Positions 1 through 8,529 of a stretch of 64,000 nucleotides of DNA are shown piece by piece. Below the pieces are notes generated by a model, which made no database searches, was not told the DNA's origin, and worked only from the letters and a program-made list of their open reading frames with translations. Location: positions 4,999,604 to 5,063,603 of the forward strand of contig NZ_JBANRJ010000001.1 in the NCBI RefSeq assembly GCF_037154075.1, given 5' to 3'. The stretch comes from Sphingobium aromaticiconvertens. Lineage in GTDB: Bacteria > Pseudomonadota > Alphaproteobacteria > Sphingomonadales > Sphingomonadaceae. A program made the position numbers and the translations under genes. Each line of letters begins with the position of its first letter. Position 1 is the stretch's first letter.

Positions 1-579
1 ATTTCCGCCACGCCGCTGATCCGGGGCTTGCTCCAGCATGGCGCCTTCACCGCCGCCGACACGATCGGCGCGGCGGGCGCGCTTGCGGCCTTTGCCGTGG
101 GCGTCCCGGCCTATGTGCTGATCAAGGTGCTGACGCCGGGCTTCTATGCGCGACAAGATACCAAGACGCCGGTACGCGTCGCCGTCTTCTCAATGCTGTT
201 CAACCTTGTCGGCAATCTGACGCTCATCTGGCATTTTGGCCATGTCGGCGTCGCCATTTCCACTGCCATCGCCGCCTGGGTCAATGTGCTCATCCTCTAC
301 TGGCTACTACACAGGCGCGGCCAGTTGCGGATGGACGCGCGTTTCCGGGGCAAGGCGTTGCGAATCATCGCGGCGAGCGCGGCGATGGGCGTGGCGCTTT
401 ACTTCCTCAACCCGCTACTCGATCCGCATATGGCCAAGGGGCTGGCAGAACGCGTCATTGCCCTCGCCCTGTTGTGCGGCGTCGGCGGTCTGGTCTATGG
501 GGCATCGGCGCTGGCCTTCCGGGCCTACGCCATTTCCGAACTCCGGGCGGCCTTCCGCCGTCCCTCCAGAGCGAGCTGA
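1..579 (+). CDS. murJ: Lipid II flippase MurJ, C-terminal part (partial at window edge)
   Basis: The reading frame is open from base 1, so the 5' part lies outside the window; about 192 residues are visible. They form alternating hydrophobic helices with short basic loops, and include the family-typical stretch ending in YARQDTKTPV followed by membrane helices. MurJ (MviN) moves lipid II across the inner membrane for peptidoglycan synthesis. The stop lies 7 bases before trpS, a murJ-trpS order I regard as usual in sphingomonads, so the two are probably co-transcribed. The family call is from sequence reading; only the last third of the protein can be judged. Confidence 0.9.
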   Translation: MSATPLIRGLLQHGAFTAADTIGAAGALAAFAVGVPAYVLIKVLTPGFYARQDTKTPVRVAVFSMLFNLVGNLTLIWHFGHVGVAISTAIAAWVNVLILYWLLHRRGQLRMDARFRGKALRIIAASAAMGVALYFLNPLLDPHMAKGLAERVIALALLCGVGGLVYGASALAFRAYAISELRAAFRRPSRAS

Positions 580-586
580 ACCCGAC

Positions 587-1591
587 ATGCGCGTCCTTTC
601 CGGCATCCAGCCGACCGGCAATCTTCACCTTGGCAATTATCTGGGCGCGATCCGCAACTGGGTACGGATGCAGGATGAGATGGATTCGCAAAGCGAGTGC
701 TTCTTCTTCCTTGCCGACATGCACTCGATCACCGTGGCCGAAGAACCCGCTGCCCGCATTCGCCACGTCCGCGACATGGCGGCGGCCCTGATCGCGGCGG
801 GCATCGACCCTGATCGCAGCGTGCTGTTCAATCAGGCGCGCGTCCCCGCCCATGCCGAGCTTTGCTGGTTGCTCAATGGCACGGCCCGGATCGGTTGGCT
901 CAACCGCATGACCCAGTTCAAGGACAAGGCAGGCAAGAACCGCGAAGGCGCTTCGGTCGGCCTCTACGTCTATCCGGTGCTGATGGCCGCCGACGTCCTT
1001 CTGTACCAGGCGACCCATGTGCCTGTGGGCGAAGACCAGAAGCAGCATCTGGAACTCACCCGCGACGTAGCGACGAAGTTCAACGCCGATTTCGGCGTCG
1101 ATCTGTTCACCATACCCGATCCGATCATCCCGAAGGAAAGCGCACGGATCATGTCCCTGCGCGACGGCACGGCGAAAATGTCGAAGTCCGACCCGTCCGA
1201 TGCGAGCCGCATCAATCTGACCGACGACGATGATGCGATCATGGCGAAGGTGCGCAAAGCCAAGAGCGATCAGGAAATGCTGCCTGAAACGGCGGAGGGT
1301 CTGGCAGGCCGCGCCGAAGCCGCCAATCTCGTCGGCATCTTCGCGACCTTGAGCGGCGAAAGCGCCGACGCGGTATGCGCCCGTTTTGCCGGTCAGGGGT
1401 TCGGCGCGTTCAAGCCCGCGCTGGGGGAAGTGCTGGTCGAATCACTGCGTCCCATCCGCGAGCGGTTCCTGGCCCTGCGCGGTGACGACTCGGCCCTCGA
1501 CGCCATTTTGCAAAAGGGCGCGGCTCGTGCCTCGGCAGCGGCAGAGCCGACGCTACGGGCGGCCTATGAAGCGATGGGCCTGATGCGCTGA
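587..1591 (+). CDS. trpS: Tryptophanyl-tRNA synthetase
   Basis: A 334-residue class I aminoacyl-tRNA synthetase, the usual bacterial TrpRS length. The HIGH-type motif appears as HLGN at residues 14-17 inside GIQPTGNLHLGNYLGA, and the KMSKS loop is intact at 197-201. The segment with GEDQKQHLELTRD is typical of TrpRS. It charges tRNA-Trp in the cytoplasm. I chose the ATG that opens MRVLSGIQPTG because TrpRS begins immediately before this motif; a longer upstream extension in the same frame only shadows murJ. It follows murJ by 7 bases. Confidence 0.97.
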   Translation: MRVLSGIQPTGNLHLGNYLGAIRNWVRMQDEMDSQSECFFFLADMHSITVAEEPAARIRHVRDMAAALIAAGIDPDRSVLFNQARVPAHAELCWLLNGTARIGWLNRMTQFKDKAGKNREGASVGLYVYPVLMAADVLLYQATHVPVGEDQKQHLELTRDVATKFNADFGVDLFTIPDPIIPKESARIMSLRDGTAKMSKSDPSDASRINLTDDDDAIMAKVRKAKSDQEMLPETAEGLAGRAEAANLVGIFATLSGESADAVCARFAGQGFGAFKPALGEVLVESLRPIRERFLALRGDDSALDAILQKGAARASAAAEPTLRAAYEAMGLMR

Positions 1592-1749
1592 CGGATTTCG
1601 GGGGTGCGCGGCGTCTTTCTGGCACAGGAACAGACTCTGTGCGCCCATCCGACGGGTTGATGCGTTCAAACGATGTTCAGTTGCGTTTTGCTATTGCAGA
1701 GCGCAAACATGGCTTCCGGGCCGTAATGCCCGACACAGGACGCGAAACA

Positions 1750-2406
1750 ATGATGAACTTCAAGAAGATAGGCCTTTTCGCGGCGCCCGCACTGGCGCTG
1801 ATGGGGCTTTCTGCCTGTGCGACCCCGTTCAAGGCGGATGTCGCCCGTTTCCAGCAGCTTCCTGCGCCGCAGGGGCAAAGCTTCGCGGTCGTCGCCGATG
1901 ATCCGCGCCTGGCGGGCGGGCTGGAGTTTTCCCATTATGCCGATCTGGTAGCGGCGCAACTGGCCCAGACCGGTTATGTGCGCTCCAGCGATCCGGCAGG
2001 CGCCAACCTGATCGTGCGGATGGCCTATGATGTCGACAATGGCCGCGAAAAGGTGCGTAGCACCGGTTTCGGTGGCCCCGGCTTCGGTGGCGGCTTTGGT
2101 CCCTGGGGCGGCGCCTATGGCGGTCGCTGGGGTCGCCCCTGGGGCTATGGCTTCTATGATCCATGGCTGTTCGGCGGTGGCGGCTATAATGATGTCAGCA
2201 GCTACACCGTCTATACCAGCGACCTGTCGTTGAAGATCGACCGTGCCGCCGATGGCCGCCGTCTGTTCGAGGGCAAGGCCAGCGCCCAGTCGCTCAGCAA
2301 CAAGCTGACCTATCTGATCCCCAATCTGGTCGACGCGATGTTCGTCAACTTCCCCGGCCAGTCGGGTGAAAATGTGAAGATCACCCTGCCGCCCGAAAAG
2401 CGGTAA
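1750..2406 (+). CDS. DUF4136-type outer-membrane lipoprotein
   Basis: A 218-residue predicted lipoprotein. The N-terminus MMNFKKIGLFAAPALALMGL is followed by the lipobox LSAC, so the Cys should be lipidated. The mature part resembles DUF4136 proteins: a first segment with DPRLAGGLEFSHYADLVA, a Gly/Trp/Tyr-rich low-complexity stretch in the middle (about residues 100-145), then a beta-rich C-terminus. The start was chosen because AGGA lies 9 bases upstream and the signal peptide begins here; upstream in-frame ATGs would leave a non-signal extension. The exact function of the family is unknown. It stands alone and is followed by a strong terminator. Confidence 0.85.
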   Translation: MMNFKKIGLFAAPALALMGLSACATPFKADVARFQQLPAPQGQSFAVVADDPRLAGGLEFSHYADLVAAQLAQTGYVRSSDPAGANLIVRMAYDVDNGREKVRSTGFGGPGFGGGFGPWGGAYGGRWGRPWGYGFYDPWLFGGGGYNDVSSYTVYTSDLSLKIDRAADGRRLFEGKASAQSLSNKLTYLIPNLVDAMFVNFPGQSGENVKITLPPEKR

Positions 2407-2450
2407 AGCGGTACGACAATAGGCGATGGCTCCCAAGCGCGCCTGAATGG

Positions 2451-2483
2451 CCCGGCAATCCTTCGATTGCCGGGCTTTCTTTT
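2451..2483 (+). terminator. Rho-independent terminator after the DUF4136 lipoprotein gene
   Basis: A perfect 10-bp stem (CCCGGCAATC / GATTGCCGGG) closes a CTTC tetraloop and is followed by CTTTCTTTT. It lies 45 bases after the lipoprotein stop and separates it from the small membrane-protein gene downstream. Confidence 0.88.
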
Positions 2484-2556
2484 AGTTTGCCCATTCAGGA
2501 TAGAGCGTCCGCTATCGACCAATTGCGGACATAATCGCTCGACCGTATGAGGGTGC

Positions 2557-2790
2557 ATGGAAGAACCTTGGTTTCGCAGTTATGGGCCAATCATGTTGCT
2601 GCCGATACGTTGGCAAGGTTGGCTCGCGCTCATCGCCACATTCATAATCTTCTTTTCATTTTGTGAGCTTTCGGAGGGCTTGGCGGCCCACCCTGTCCTA
2701 TCGGTGGCATGCTTAGTCATCGCTGCGGCAACCGGCATCGCGTTCTTCGTTTTAGCGTTCTGGAAGCTGGACCGGCGCTGGAGAGATTAG
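2557..2790 (+). CDS. Small two-helix membrane protein, unknown function
   Basis: A 77-residue protein with two clear hydrophobic helices (about residues 19-38 and 47-68) and a basic tail ending KLDRRWRD, as expected for a small inner-membrane protein with its C-terminus inside. No family is recognised. It has its own space between the preceding terminator and the convergent flavin monooxygenase gene. Its base composition is slightly less GC-rich than its neighbours, which may indicate recent acquisition or lower constraint. The main doubt is that a short ORF could be chance, but the topology is convincing. Confidence 0.6.
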   Translation: MEEPWFRSYGPIMLLPIRWQGWLALIATFIIFFSFCELSEGLAAHPVLSVACLVIAAATGIAFFVLAFWKLDRRWRD

Positions 2791-2837
2791 CGGACCGTCC
2801 GCCTTCCACTCCATCCCGAACGACACGGTCCAGCCGA

Positions 2838-4046
2838 TCAAACCAACTCCCCCGCCAGCAATTTCGGCAACGCGCCGGACTGGCCGCGGGCTTCGGCCAT
2901 GAAGCGGTTTTTGAGCATGGGTGTGCGCTGGACTGCTGCCAATCCGGCGCGGCGAACGAGGGAGGGGAGCTTGCCGGGGATGTCGAACAGGCGGACGAGG
3001 CCGTCCATCGCAACGCTGACCGATAGGGTGTCGAGGCTACGCCAGCGCTGGTAGCGGGCGAGCAACTGAGCGTCGCCGGGGTCGAGGCCGAGGCGCATCC
3101 CTTCCACCAGCACTTCGGTCAGTGCGGCGACGTCGCGGAAGCCGAGGTTGAGGCCCTGCCCGGCGATCGGATGGATAGCGTGGGCGCTGTCGCCGACCAG
3201 CGCGAGACGGGTGTCGGTGATGCGCGAGGCGTTGTGGAAACCCAACGGGTAACTGGAGCGTGGACCGGCGAGGCTGATCTCTCCCAGGAAGCCTCCCATG
3301 CGTTTTTGCGCTTCGGCGAGCCATGCCCGCTCACCCAGTTTCAGCATCGCGGGCGCCTGATCCTTTGGCACGGTCCAGACGATCGCGCTGCGCGTGCCCG
3401 GCTGCATCGGCAACAGGGCGAAGGGGCCGCCGGGGTAGAAGATTTCATAAGCCGTGTTGGCGTGTGGAATTTCGTGATCGAGCGCCGACACCATCGCCAT
3501 ATGAGCATAGTCCCAGCGGGTAGTGGTGATGCCAGCGGCCTCGCGCGTCGGGCTGTTGCGGCCCTCCGCCGCGACCAGCAGGGCGGCGCTGATCGTCTGG
3601 CCGCTGGCGAGGATCAGGGTTACGCCGTCGGCGTTGCGATCCACCGTGGTGGCGCGGTCGGGCTGAAAGCGGGTGAGGCCTGTCGCGTCCTGCGCGGCCT
3701 CCGCCAAGGCCACGCGGAGGGTGCGGTTGGGGAACATGATGCCCATCGCGCCGTCATCCTCGTCCGGCACGAAATCCAGCGCGCCCGGCGCGAGGCCGTC
3801 ACTGACCCAGATGCGTTCGATCGGGCAGCCCTTCCCCGCCAGCCGCGCGCCCACGCCGATGGCGTCGAGCATGGCGTTGCTGGTCGAGGAGATGGCCGAA
3901 ACGCGACCGTCGAACCCGGCGGCGGTGGTATCGACCGGGTCGGCGGGATCGATCACCGCGCAGCGGACGCCGTGCGTCGTGAGAGCGAGACCAAGGGTCA
4001 GGCCGACAAGGCCGCCCCCCAATATTACGACATCGAAGCGTTGCAT
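2838..4046 (-). CDS. UbiH/UbiF/COQ6-family FAD-dependent aromatic hydroxylase
   Basis: A 402-residue class A flavoprotein monooxygenase. The N-terminal FAD-binding glycine motif is at residues 10-15 (GGGLVG) and the second flavin motif is GDSAHAIHPIAGQGLNLG near residue 300, both hallmarks of the ubiquinone hydroxylases UbiH, UbiF and UbiI. Members hydroxylate the benzoquinone ring precursor during ubiquinone synthesis with NAD(P)H and O2. Sequence alone does not tell me which ring position, so no gene symbol is given. A downstream exoribonuclease gene on the same strand lies about 50 bases upstream of its start. Confidence 0.9.
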   Translation of the reverse strand: MQRFDVVILGGGLVGLTLGLALTTHGVRCAVIDPADPVDTTAAGFDGRVSAISSTSNAMLDAIGVGARLAGKGCPIERIWVSDGLAPGALDFVPDEDDGAMGIMFPNRTLRVALAEAAQDATGLTRFQPDRATTVDRNADGVTLILASGQTISAALLVAAEGRNSPTREAAGITTTRWDYAHMAMVSALDHEIPHANTAYEIFYPGGPFALLPMQPGTRSAIVWTVPKDQAPAMLKLGERAWLAEAQKRMGGFLGEISLAGPRSSYPLGFHNASRITDTRLALVGDSAHAIHPIAGQGLNLGFRDVAALTEVLVEGMRLGLDPGDAQLLARYQRWRSLDTLSVSVAMDGLVRLFDIPGKLPSLVRRAGLAAVQRTPMLKNRFMAEARGQSGALPKLLAGELV

Positions 4047-4095
4047 GGAGGCTCTTCTAGACCTGGTTGTTCCCCAAGGAAAGCGGGCAGGCGGT

Positions 4096-4554
4096 TCAGG
4101 CGAACCCCTCTTCGCGGACGGCGAAGTCGCGCAGCGAGCGGGCGTCGTGCAATGCGTTGTGCGGCACCTTGCTGTTCGCCGCCGTGCTGAAACCCGGCGT
4201 GCGGAGCAGGCGGAAACCCAGCGAGGGGATGTCGACGATCTCGCCTGGCCCCGTCACCAGCAAACCGCAGAAATAGGCGATGTCGTCCGGCCAGTCGGCG
4301 ATGATCTCCGGGTCCGGGTCATGGGCGAGATAGCGGGAGATTTCCGCGCCCGCGTCATCGCGCGTCATTTCTTCGCAGAGGCCAGCGGGCACCATGCGGA
4401 GATAAGGGATGACATGGGCCGCGACCCACGGGTGAATCTCGGCGGGCAGAGGCAAGGTCGCGTAAAATTCCTGGTCCCCATATTCGGGGACCAGCGCGAT
4501 GCTGAGCAGTTCGCCGCCCGTGCCATTATATTCGGTGTCGAGAAAGTAGCGCAT
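4096..4554 (-). CDS. DEDDh-type 3'-5' exoribonuclease (Rv2179c-like)
   Basis: A 152-residue protein starting MRYFLDTEYNGTG: the Asp6 and Glu8 pair is the first metal-binding motif of DEDD exonucleases. A central DWPDD supplies the second acidic site, and HNALHDARSL near the C-terminus gives the His-Asp pair of the DEDDh class. Size and motif layout fit the Rv2179c-like exoribonuclease family, which trims RNA 3' overhangs. It sits on the same strand between ilvE and the UbiH-like gene with short gaps, so read-through transcription is possible. Activity on a specific substrate is not shown by the sequence. Confidence 0.8.
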   Translation of the reverse strand: MRYFLDTEYNGTGGELLSIALVPEYGDQEFYATLPLPAEIHPWVAAHVIPYLRMVPAGLCEEMTRDDAGAEISRYLAHDPDPEIIADWPDDIAYFCGLLVTGPGEIVDIPSLGFRLLRTPGFSTAANSKVPHNALHDARSLRDFAVREEGFA

Positions 4555-4604
4555 GGGGCCAAGCCCTTACAGAGTTGGACGCCCCATGCGAACCTTTGTT
4601 GGGG

Positions 4605-5696
4605 TCAGATGCGGCGAAGCCAGCCTGCGGGGCCTTCGACCGTGCCGCGCTGAATGCCGACCAGCGCGTTGCGCAGAGTCTCCGTCACCAGACCGCCATC
4701 GCCATTGCCAACGGTGAAGTCACCCTTGACGCTCTTTACCTCGCCGATCGCGGTGACGACCGCCGCCGTGCCGCAGGCGAAGGCTTCGCGCAGATTGCCA
4801 CTGGCCGAATCGGCACGCCATTGTTCGAAGCTGTAGGGTTCCTCGCGCACGGTCATGCCCTGCGCCCTTGCCAGCGTGATGATGGAATTGCGGGTGATGC
4901 CCGGCAATATGGTGCCGCCCAGCGGCGGCGTGACCAGCGAGCCGTCGGCCATGACGAAGAAGACGTTCATGCCGCCCAGTTCCTCGACCCACTTATTTTC
5001 CGCCGAATCGAGGAAGACGACCTGATCGCAGCCATGTTTGCTTGCCTCCGCCTGGGCGATCAGGCTAGCCGCATAGTTGCCGCCGCACTTGGCCGCGCCG
5101 GTGCCGCCGCGTCCCGCACGGGTATAATGTTCCGATACCCAGAGCGAGACGGCCTTCTTGCCGCCCTTAAAATAGGCGCCGGCGGGACTGGCGATGACGC
5201 AGAAAATATATTCGGCCGCCGGGCGGACGCCCAGGAACGTCTCGCTCGCGAACATGAAGGGGCGCAGGTACAGGCTGCCCTCGCCGCCGGGAATCCAGTC
5301 GGCGTCGATCCGCACCAGTTCTTCGATCGCTTCAAGGAACAGATCCTCGGGGATGACCGGCATCGCCATCCGCTCTGCCGATTCGTTGAAGCGGCGGGCA
5401 TTTTCCTCTGGCCGGAACAGAGCGGTGCTGCCGTCGGAGAGGCGATAGGCCTTCATCCCTTCGAAGATTTCCTGGGCATAGTGCAGCACAGCGCAGGCAG
5501 GATCGAGGGTGAAGGGTTCGCGCGGGCCGACGCTGTGGCTGTGCCACCCCTTCCCCTCGCTCCAGCGGATCGTCACCATATGGTCGGTGAAGATGCGGCC
5601 AAAGCCCGGATCTTCCAGCAGTACCGCACGCGCGTCCGCCGCTACAGCCTTGCTGCTGGGGGTGACGACGAAACGCGATGCCTGCTGAACGGTCAT
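4605..5696 (-). CDS. ilvE: Branched-chain amino acid aminotransferase
   Basis: A 363-residue fold-type IV PLP enzyme. The Schiff-base lysine is Lys203 in GTGAAKCGGNYA, and the substrate and phosphate regions EIFEGMKAYR and EELGGMNVFFV match the BCAT II (eukaryote-like, longer) subgroup. It transfers amino groups between glutamate and the keto acids of Leu, Ile and Val. The start is supported by AAGGAG six bases before the ATG. An AT-rich region with a plausible sigma70 promoter lies just upstream. Confidence 0.96.
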   Translation of the reverse strand: MTVQQASRFVVTPSSKAVAADARAVLLEDPGFGRIFTDHMVTIRWSEGKGWHSHSVGPREPFTLDPACAVLHYAQEIFEGMKAYRLSDGSTALFRPEENARRFNESAERMAMPVIPEDLFLEAIEELVRIDADWIPGGEGSLYLRPFMFASETFLGVRPAAEYIFCVIASPAGAYFKGGKKAVSLWVSEHYTRAGRGGTGAAKCGGNYAASLIAQAEASKHGCDQVVFLDSAENKWVEELGGMNVFFVMADGSLVTPPLGGTILPGITRNSIITLARAQGMTVREEPYSFEQWRADSASGNLREAFACGTAAVVTAIGEVKSVKGDFTVGNGDGGLVTETLRNALVGIQRGTVEGPAGWLRRI

Positions 5697-5731
5697 GGGG
5701 AACTCCTTGATGATGGCGGCGCCTATGTCAG

Positions 5732-5760
5732 ATTATTACGTTATAGGCAACATATGTGAA
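5732..5760 (-). promoter_or_regulatory. Possible sigma70 promoter for ilvE
   Basis: On the minus strand, TTCACA, a 17-base spacer and AATAAT give near-consensus -35 and -10 elements about 35 bases before the ilvE start. The block is much more AT-rich than the rest of the locus. No promoter mapping is available, so this is a pattern call only. Confidence 0.4.
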
Positions 5761-5784
5761 ATTTTATTCTATTTTTGGCGCAAT

Positions 5785-6246
5785 TCAGCCGCGCCCGCGA
5801 TAGCCGGGGACGTCCTGTGCTGGGAGCCACAAGCCCGCGGGCGGCTCCCCCGACTGCCAGAAAACGTCGATCGGGATGCCGCCACGCGGATACCAGTAGC
5901 CGCCGATCCGCAGCCATATGGGCTTCATTTCCTCGACCAGCCGCTCAGCGATGCCGACCGTGCAATCTTCATGAAAGGCCGCATGGTTGCGGAAGGCGCC
6001 CAGAAACAGCTTCAGGGACTTCGATTCGACGATCGTGGCCGCGGGGGCATAGTCGATCACCAGATGCGCGAAATCGGGCTGGCCCGTCACCGGGCAGAGC
6101 GAGGTAAATTCGGGCGCGGTGAAACGCACCAGATAGGGCCGGCCGGGGCGCGGATTGGGCACATAGTCGAGGGTCGCAGCCTCCGGGCTGGCGGGCAGCG
6201 CGCTGGCCTGGCCCAGATGCAAAGGGGAAGTGATAGGATCAGTCAT
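5785..6246 (-). CDS. queF: NADPH-dependent 7-cyano-7-deazaguanine (preQ0) reductase
   Basis: A 153-residue type I (short) QueF. The catalytic cysteine is Cys51 in [10 protein letters not shown], and the QueF signature continues with [12 protein letters not shown] and FHEDC. It reduces preQ0 to preQ1 for queuosine modification of tRNA. No other queuosine gene is in the window. It is divergent from the proline-rich membrane protein gene and followed by ilvE on the same strand. Confidence 0.95.
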   Translation of the reverse strand: MTDPITSPLHLGQASALPASPEAATLDYVPNPRPGRPYLVRFTAPEFTSLCPVTGQPDFAHLVIDYAPAATIVESKSLKLFLGAFRNHAAFHEDCTVGIAERLVEEMKPIWLRIGGYWYPRGGIPIDVFWQSGEPPAGLWLPAQDVPGYRGRG

Positions 6247-6347
6247 GGCGCGTTCCTCTATCCGATCGCACGGCTGATGTCATCGGCCTGCCCATGATCC
6301 TGTTTGTTCATCTGCCGTTAAGGGGCCGCATTGCTTTCGCGGGCATC

Positions 6348-7568
6348 ATGGGGACACGTTTTACCACCTTGTTGTCGCCGCTGCTGGCGGCCGCCGCGAT
6401 CGCACTGCCTGCGCCTGCCGGAGCGCAGGAGGAAGCCGCCCCGCCGCTGCCATCGCTGCCCCGGCCCCAGACCCCGGCCCAACCCTCTCCATCAGAGCAG
6501 CGGCAAGGACCGGAACTGGACGTCTATCGCGACGTGCCGGGGACGGCGCCTGCCCCGACCGCGCCGCCGCCCGTCACAGTCACCACGCCGCCACCCGTTA
6601 TTGCCCCGACGCCGGTGCCCGCCCCTAACCGTCAAGCCACAGCGACGCCGCGCACCCAGCCAGAGCGGGTGCCCGAGCGAACCGCACCGCCCGCGGCACG
6701 GGAGAGCGGGGAGGCGACGCCCAGCCCCGCGCCCGTCGAGACACCACTATCGTCCGGTGAAACCATCGTCGCGCCGCAGACGGGCAATGTCGCCGAAAGC
6801 GCCGCCGCTCCACCCCCGCCAACCACGGCTCCCCCTGCGCCGACCGGCAGGGGGTTGCCGTGGGGCTGGATCGGTGCGGCGCTGGCGATCGTCCTTGCCG
6901 GCGGGATCGCGCTGTTCCTGCGTCGTCGTCCCCGTGACGGGGCAATGGATGAGAGCGATGACGCTGTGCAGGATGTGGGCGCGCCGGAGCCGCTCCGTCC
7001 CTCCCCCCCTGCCCCCAAGCCGCGACCGACGACAACGCCGCAGCCTGCTGCCGAGCGCGCCTGGATCGACGTGGAACTGGCGATCGAGAGCGCCCGCTAT
7101 TCGCTGCTGGGGGTGTCGGTCGGCTATCGGCTGACGCTGCGCAACCGGGGCCAAAGCGTGGCGAGCGATATGCTGGTCCACGCCCTGATCGGCAATGCCG
7201 ACGCGAACCAGAATGAGCTGCTGCGTGCCTTCTTTGCAGGCACTAAGGGCATGCCCGTCCATTCGGTCGTGTCGCTCGCGCCGGGGCAAACCCAGATATT
7301 GACCAACGAATTGCGGCTGGAGCCGGATGCGATCGATCCGCTGGAACTGGACGGTCGACTGCTGCTGGTGCCGCTGATCGGCTTTGACGTCCATTATCGC
7401 TGGAATGGGGACGGGACACCGGGCAGCGGGCGCACAGGCAGCGCCTTCATCGTCGGGCAGGAGCAGGCACCGCCGACGCAGAAGCTCGCCCCCTTCCGCT
7501 TCGATCAGGGGCCGCGCCAATATCGCGATGTGGGTTGCCGCCGGACGGCGCTTTCGCTGGCCAGCTAG
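6348..7568 (+). CDS. Proline-rich secreted or membrane-anchored protein, unknown function
   Basis: A 406-residue protein. A signal peptide (MGTRFTTLLSPLLAAAAIAL to about AGA) is followed by a roughly 150-residue Pro/Ala/Thr-rich linker, then a single membrane helix (WGWIGAALAIVLAGGIALFL) with a basic cytoplasmic edge RRRPRDG, and a C-terminal beta-rich domain of about 190 residues. The region between signal and helix is probably a periplasmic spacer. No domain is recognised. I chose the third in-frame candidate start because it opens the signal sequence. Its TAG stop overlaps the CTAGAG end of an intergenic repeat. Confidence 0.72.
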   Translation: MGTRFTTLLSPLLAAAAIALPAPAGAQEEAAPPLPSLPRPQTPAQPSPSEQRQGPELDVYRDVPGTAPAPTAPPPVTVTTPPPVIAPTPVPAPNRQATATPRTQPERVPERTAPPAARESGEATPSPAPVETPLSSGETIVAPQTGNVAESAAAPPPPTTAPPAPTGRGLPWGWIGAALAIVLAGGIALFLRRRPRDGAMDESDDAVQDVGAPEPLRPSPPAPKPRPTTTPQPAAERAWIDVELAIESARYSLLGVSVGYRLTLRNRGQSVASDMLVHALIGNADANQNELLRAFFAGTKGMPVHSVVSLAPGQTQILTNELRLEPDAIDPLELDGRLLLVPLIGFDVHYRWNGDGTPGSGRTGSAFIVGQEQAPPTQKLAPFRFDQGPRQYRDVGCRRTALSLAS

Positions 7569-7617
7569 AGCGATTTCCAGTCAGATGGCTTCATCTGACG
7601 GTTAAGAAATCGCGGCA
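7566..7617. repeat. Nested palindromic intergenic repeat, copy A
   Basis: An inner inverted repeat TCAGATG-gctt-CATCTGA (7581-7598) lies inside an outer one CGATTTC / GAAATCG (7571-7577 and 7606-7612). It is nearly identical to the copy at 59470-59519 and shares its architecture with copies at 44473 and 50549. The leading CTAGAG contains the TAG stop of the upstream gene. Confidence 0.85.
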
Positions 7618-7683
7618 AACGTCTAAGCCTTCCCTCGCGCGCCCGGTCGTCTTAAAGGTCAGGCGACGATTTAGGGAGCGCGC

Positions 7684-8529
7684 ATGGATATCCTCGTTTC
7701 AACCGACTGGCTTGGCGCGCAACTGGGCGCGGTGGACCTGCGCATCGTGGACGCCTCGCTGTTCCTGCCCGGCACGCCCCGCAATCCGGCGGCGGAATAT
7801 GAAGCCGCGCATATTCCGGGCGCGGCCTTTCTGGACCTGCCGACGCTGGCCGATGCCGATGATCCGATACCGGGCATGCTGCCGCCCGATACGGCGATGA
7901 CCGGTCGATTGCAGGCGCTGGGGATCGACGCGGACAGCCGGATCGTCGTCTATGACAACAGCCCGACGCACAGCGCGGCGCGCGGCTGGTGGATGCTGCG
8001 CGTCTATGGCGCGGGGGCGGCGGTCGCGATCCTCGACGGGGGGTTACCCAAATGGTTGGCGGAGGGGCGGCCGGTCGAAAACGGGATACCGCAGATTGCG
8101 CCCGGCAATGCCGTGGCGCGACTGGACCGCGCGGATGTGCGGACCAAGGCCGACATGCTCGCCAATGTGGAGAGCCACGCGGCGCAGGTCATCGACGCAC
8201 GCGGCAAGGGGCGCTTTACCGGCGAGGAAGCGGAGCCGCGCCCCGGCATGGCGTCTGGCCATATTCCGGGGTCGCTGAACCTGCCCTCCTCCGCGCTGTT
8301 CGATGCGGACAACCGGATGAAGGCGGGCGACGATTTGCGCGCGGCGTTCGTCCAGGCTGGGCTGGATTTCGACCGTCCGGTTATCACCACCTGCGGCAGC
8401 GGTGTCACCGCCGCGATCCTGCTGGCGGGGCTGGAGAGCCTCGGCAAGACGGACGTGGCACTGTACGACGGGAGTTGGTCGGAATGGGGCTTCGATCCCG
8501 CGACGCCAAAAGCGACGGGCGCGGCATGA
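7684..8529 (+). CDS. sseA: Thiosulfate / 3-mercaptopyruvate sulfurtransferase
   Basis: A 281-residue tandem rhodanese. The inactive N-terminal domain covers about residues 1-140; the catalytic C-terminal domain carries Cys237 in the loop CGSGVTA. A CGSG[VT]T-type loop is characteristic of mercaptopyruvate sulfurtransferases rather than thiosulfate-specific rhodaneses. It moves sulfane sulfur from 3-mercaptopyruvate to thiols or cyanide. The stop overlaps the metC start (ATGA), so translation is probably coupled with the downstream cystathionine lyase, a sensible sulfur-metabolism pair. Confidence 0.92.
   Translation: MDILVSTDWLGAQLGAVDLRIVDASLFLPGTPRNPAAEYEAAHIPGAAFLDLPTLADADDPIPGMLPPDTAMTGRLQALGIDADSRIVVYDNSPTHSAARGWWMLRVYGAGAAVAILDGGLPKWLAEGRPVENGIPQIAPGNAVARLDRADVRTKADMLANVESHAAQVIDARGKGRFTGEEAEPRPGMASGHIPGSLNLPSSALFDADNRMKAGDDLRAAFVQAGLDFDRPVITTCGSGVTAAILLAGLESLGKTDVALYDGSWSEWGFDPATPKATGAA

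Noticed and set aside
1592..1749. N-terminal extension of the DUF4136 lipoprotein
   Set aside because: It would place 37 non-signal residues before a clear lipoprotein signal peptide, and the AGGA site supports the internal ATG.
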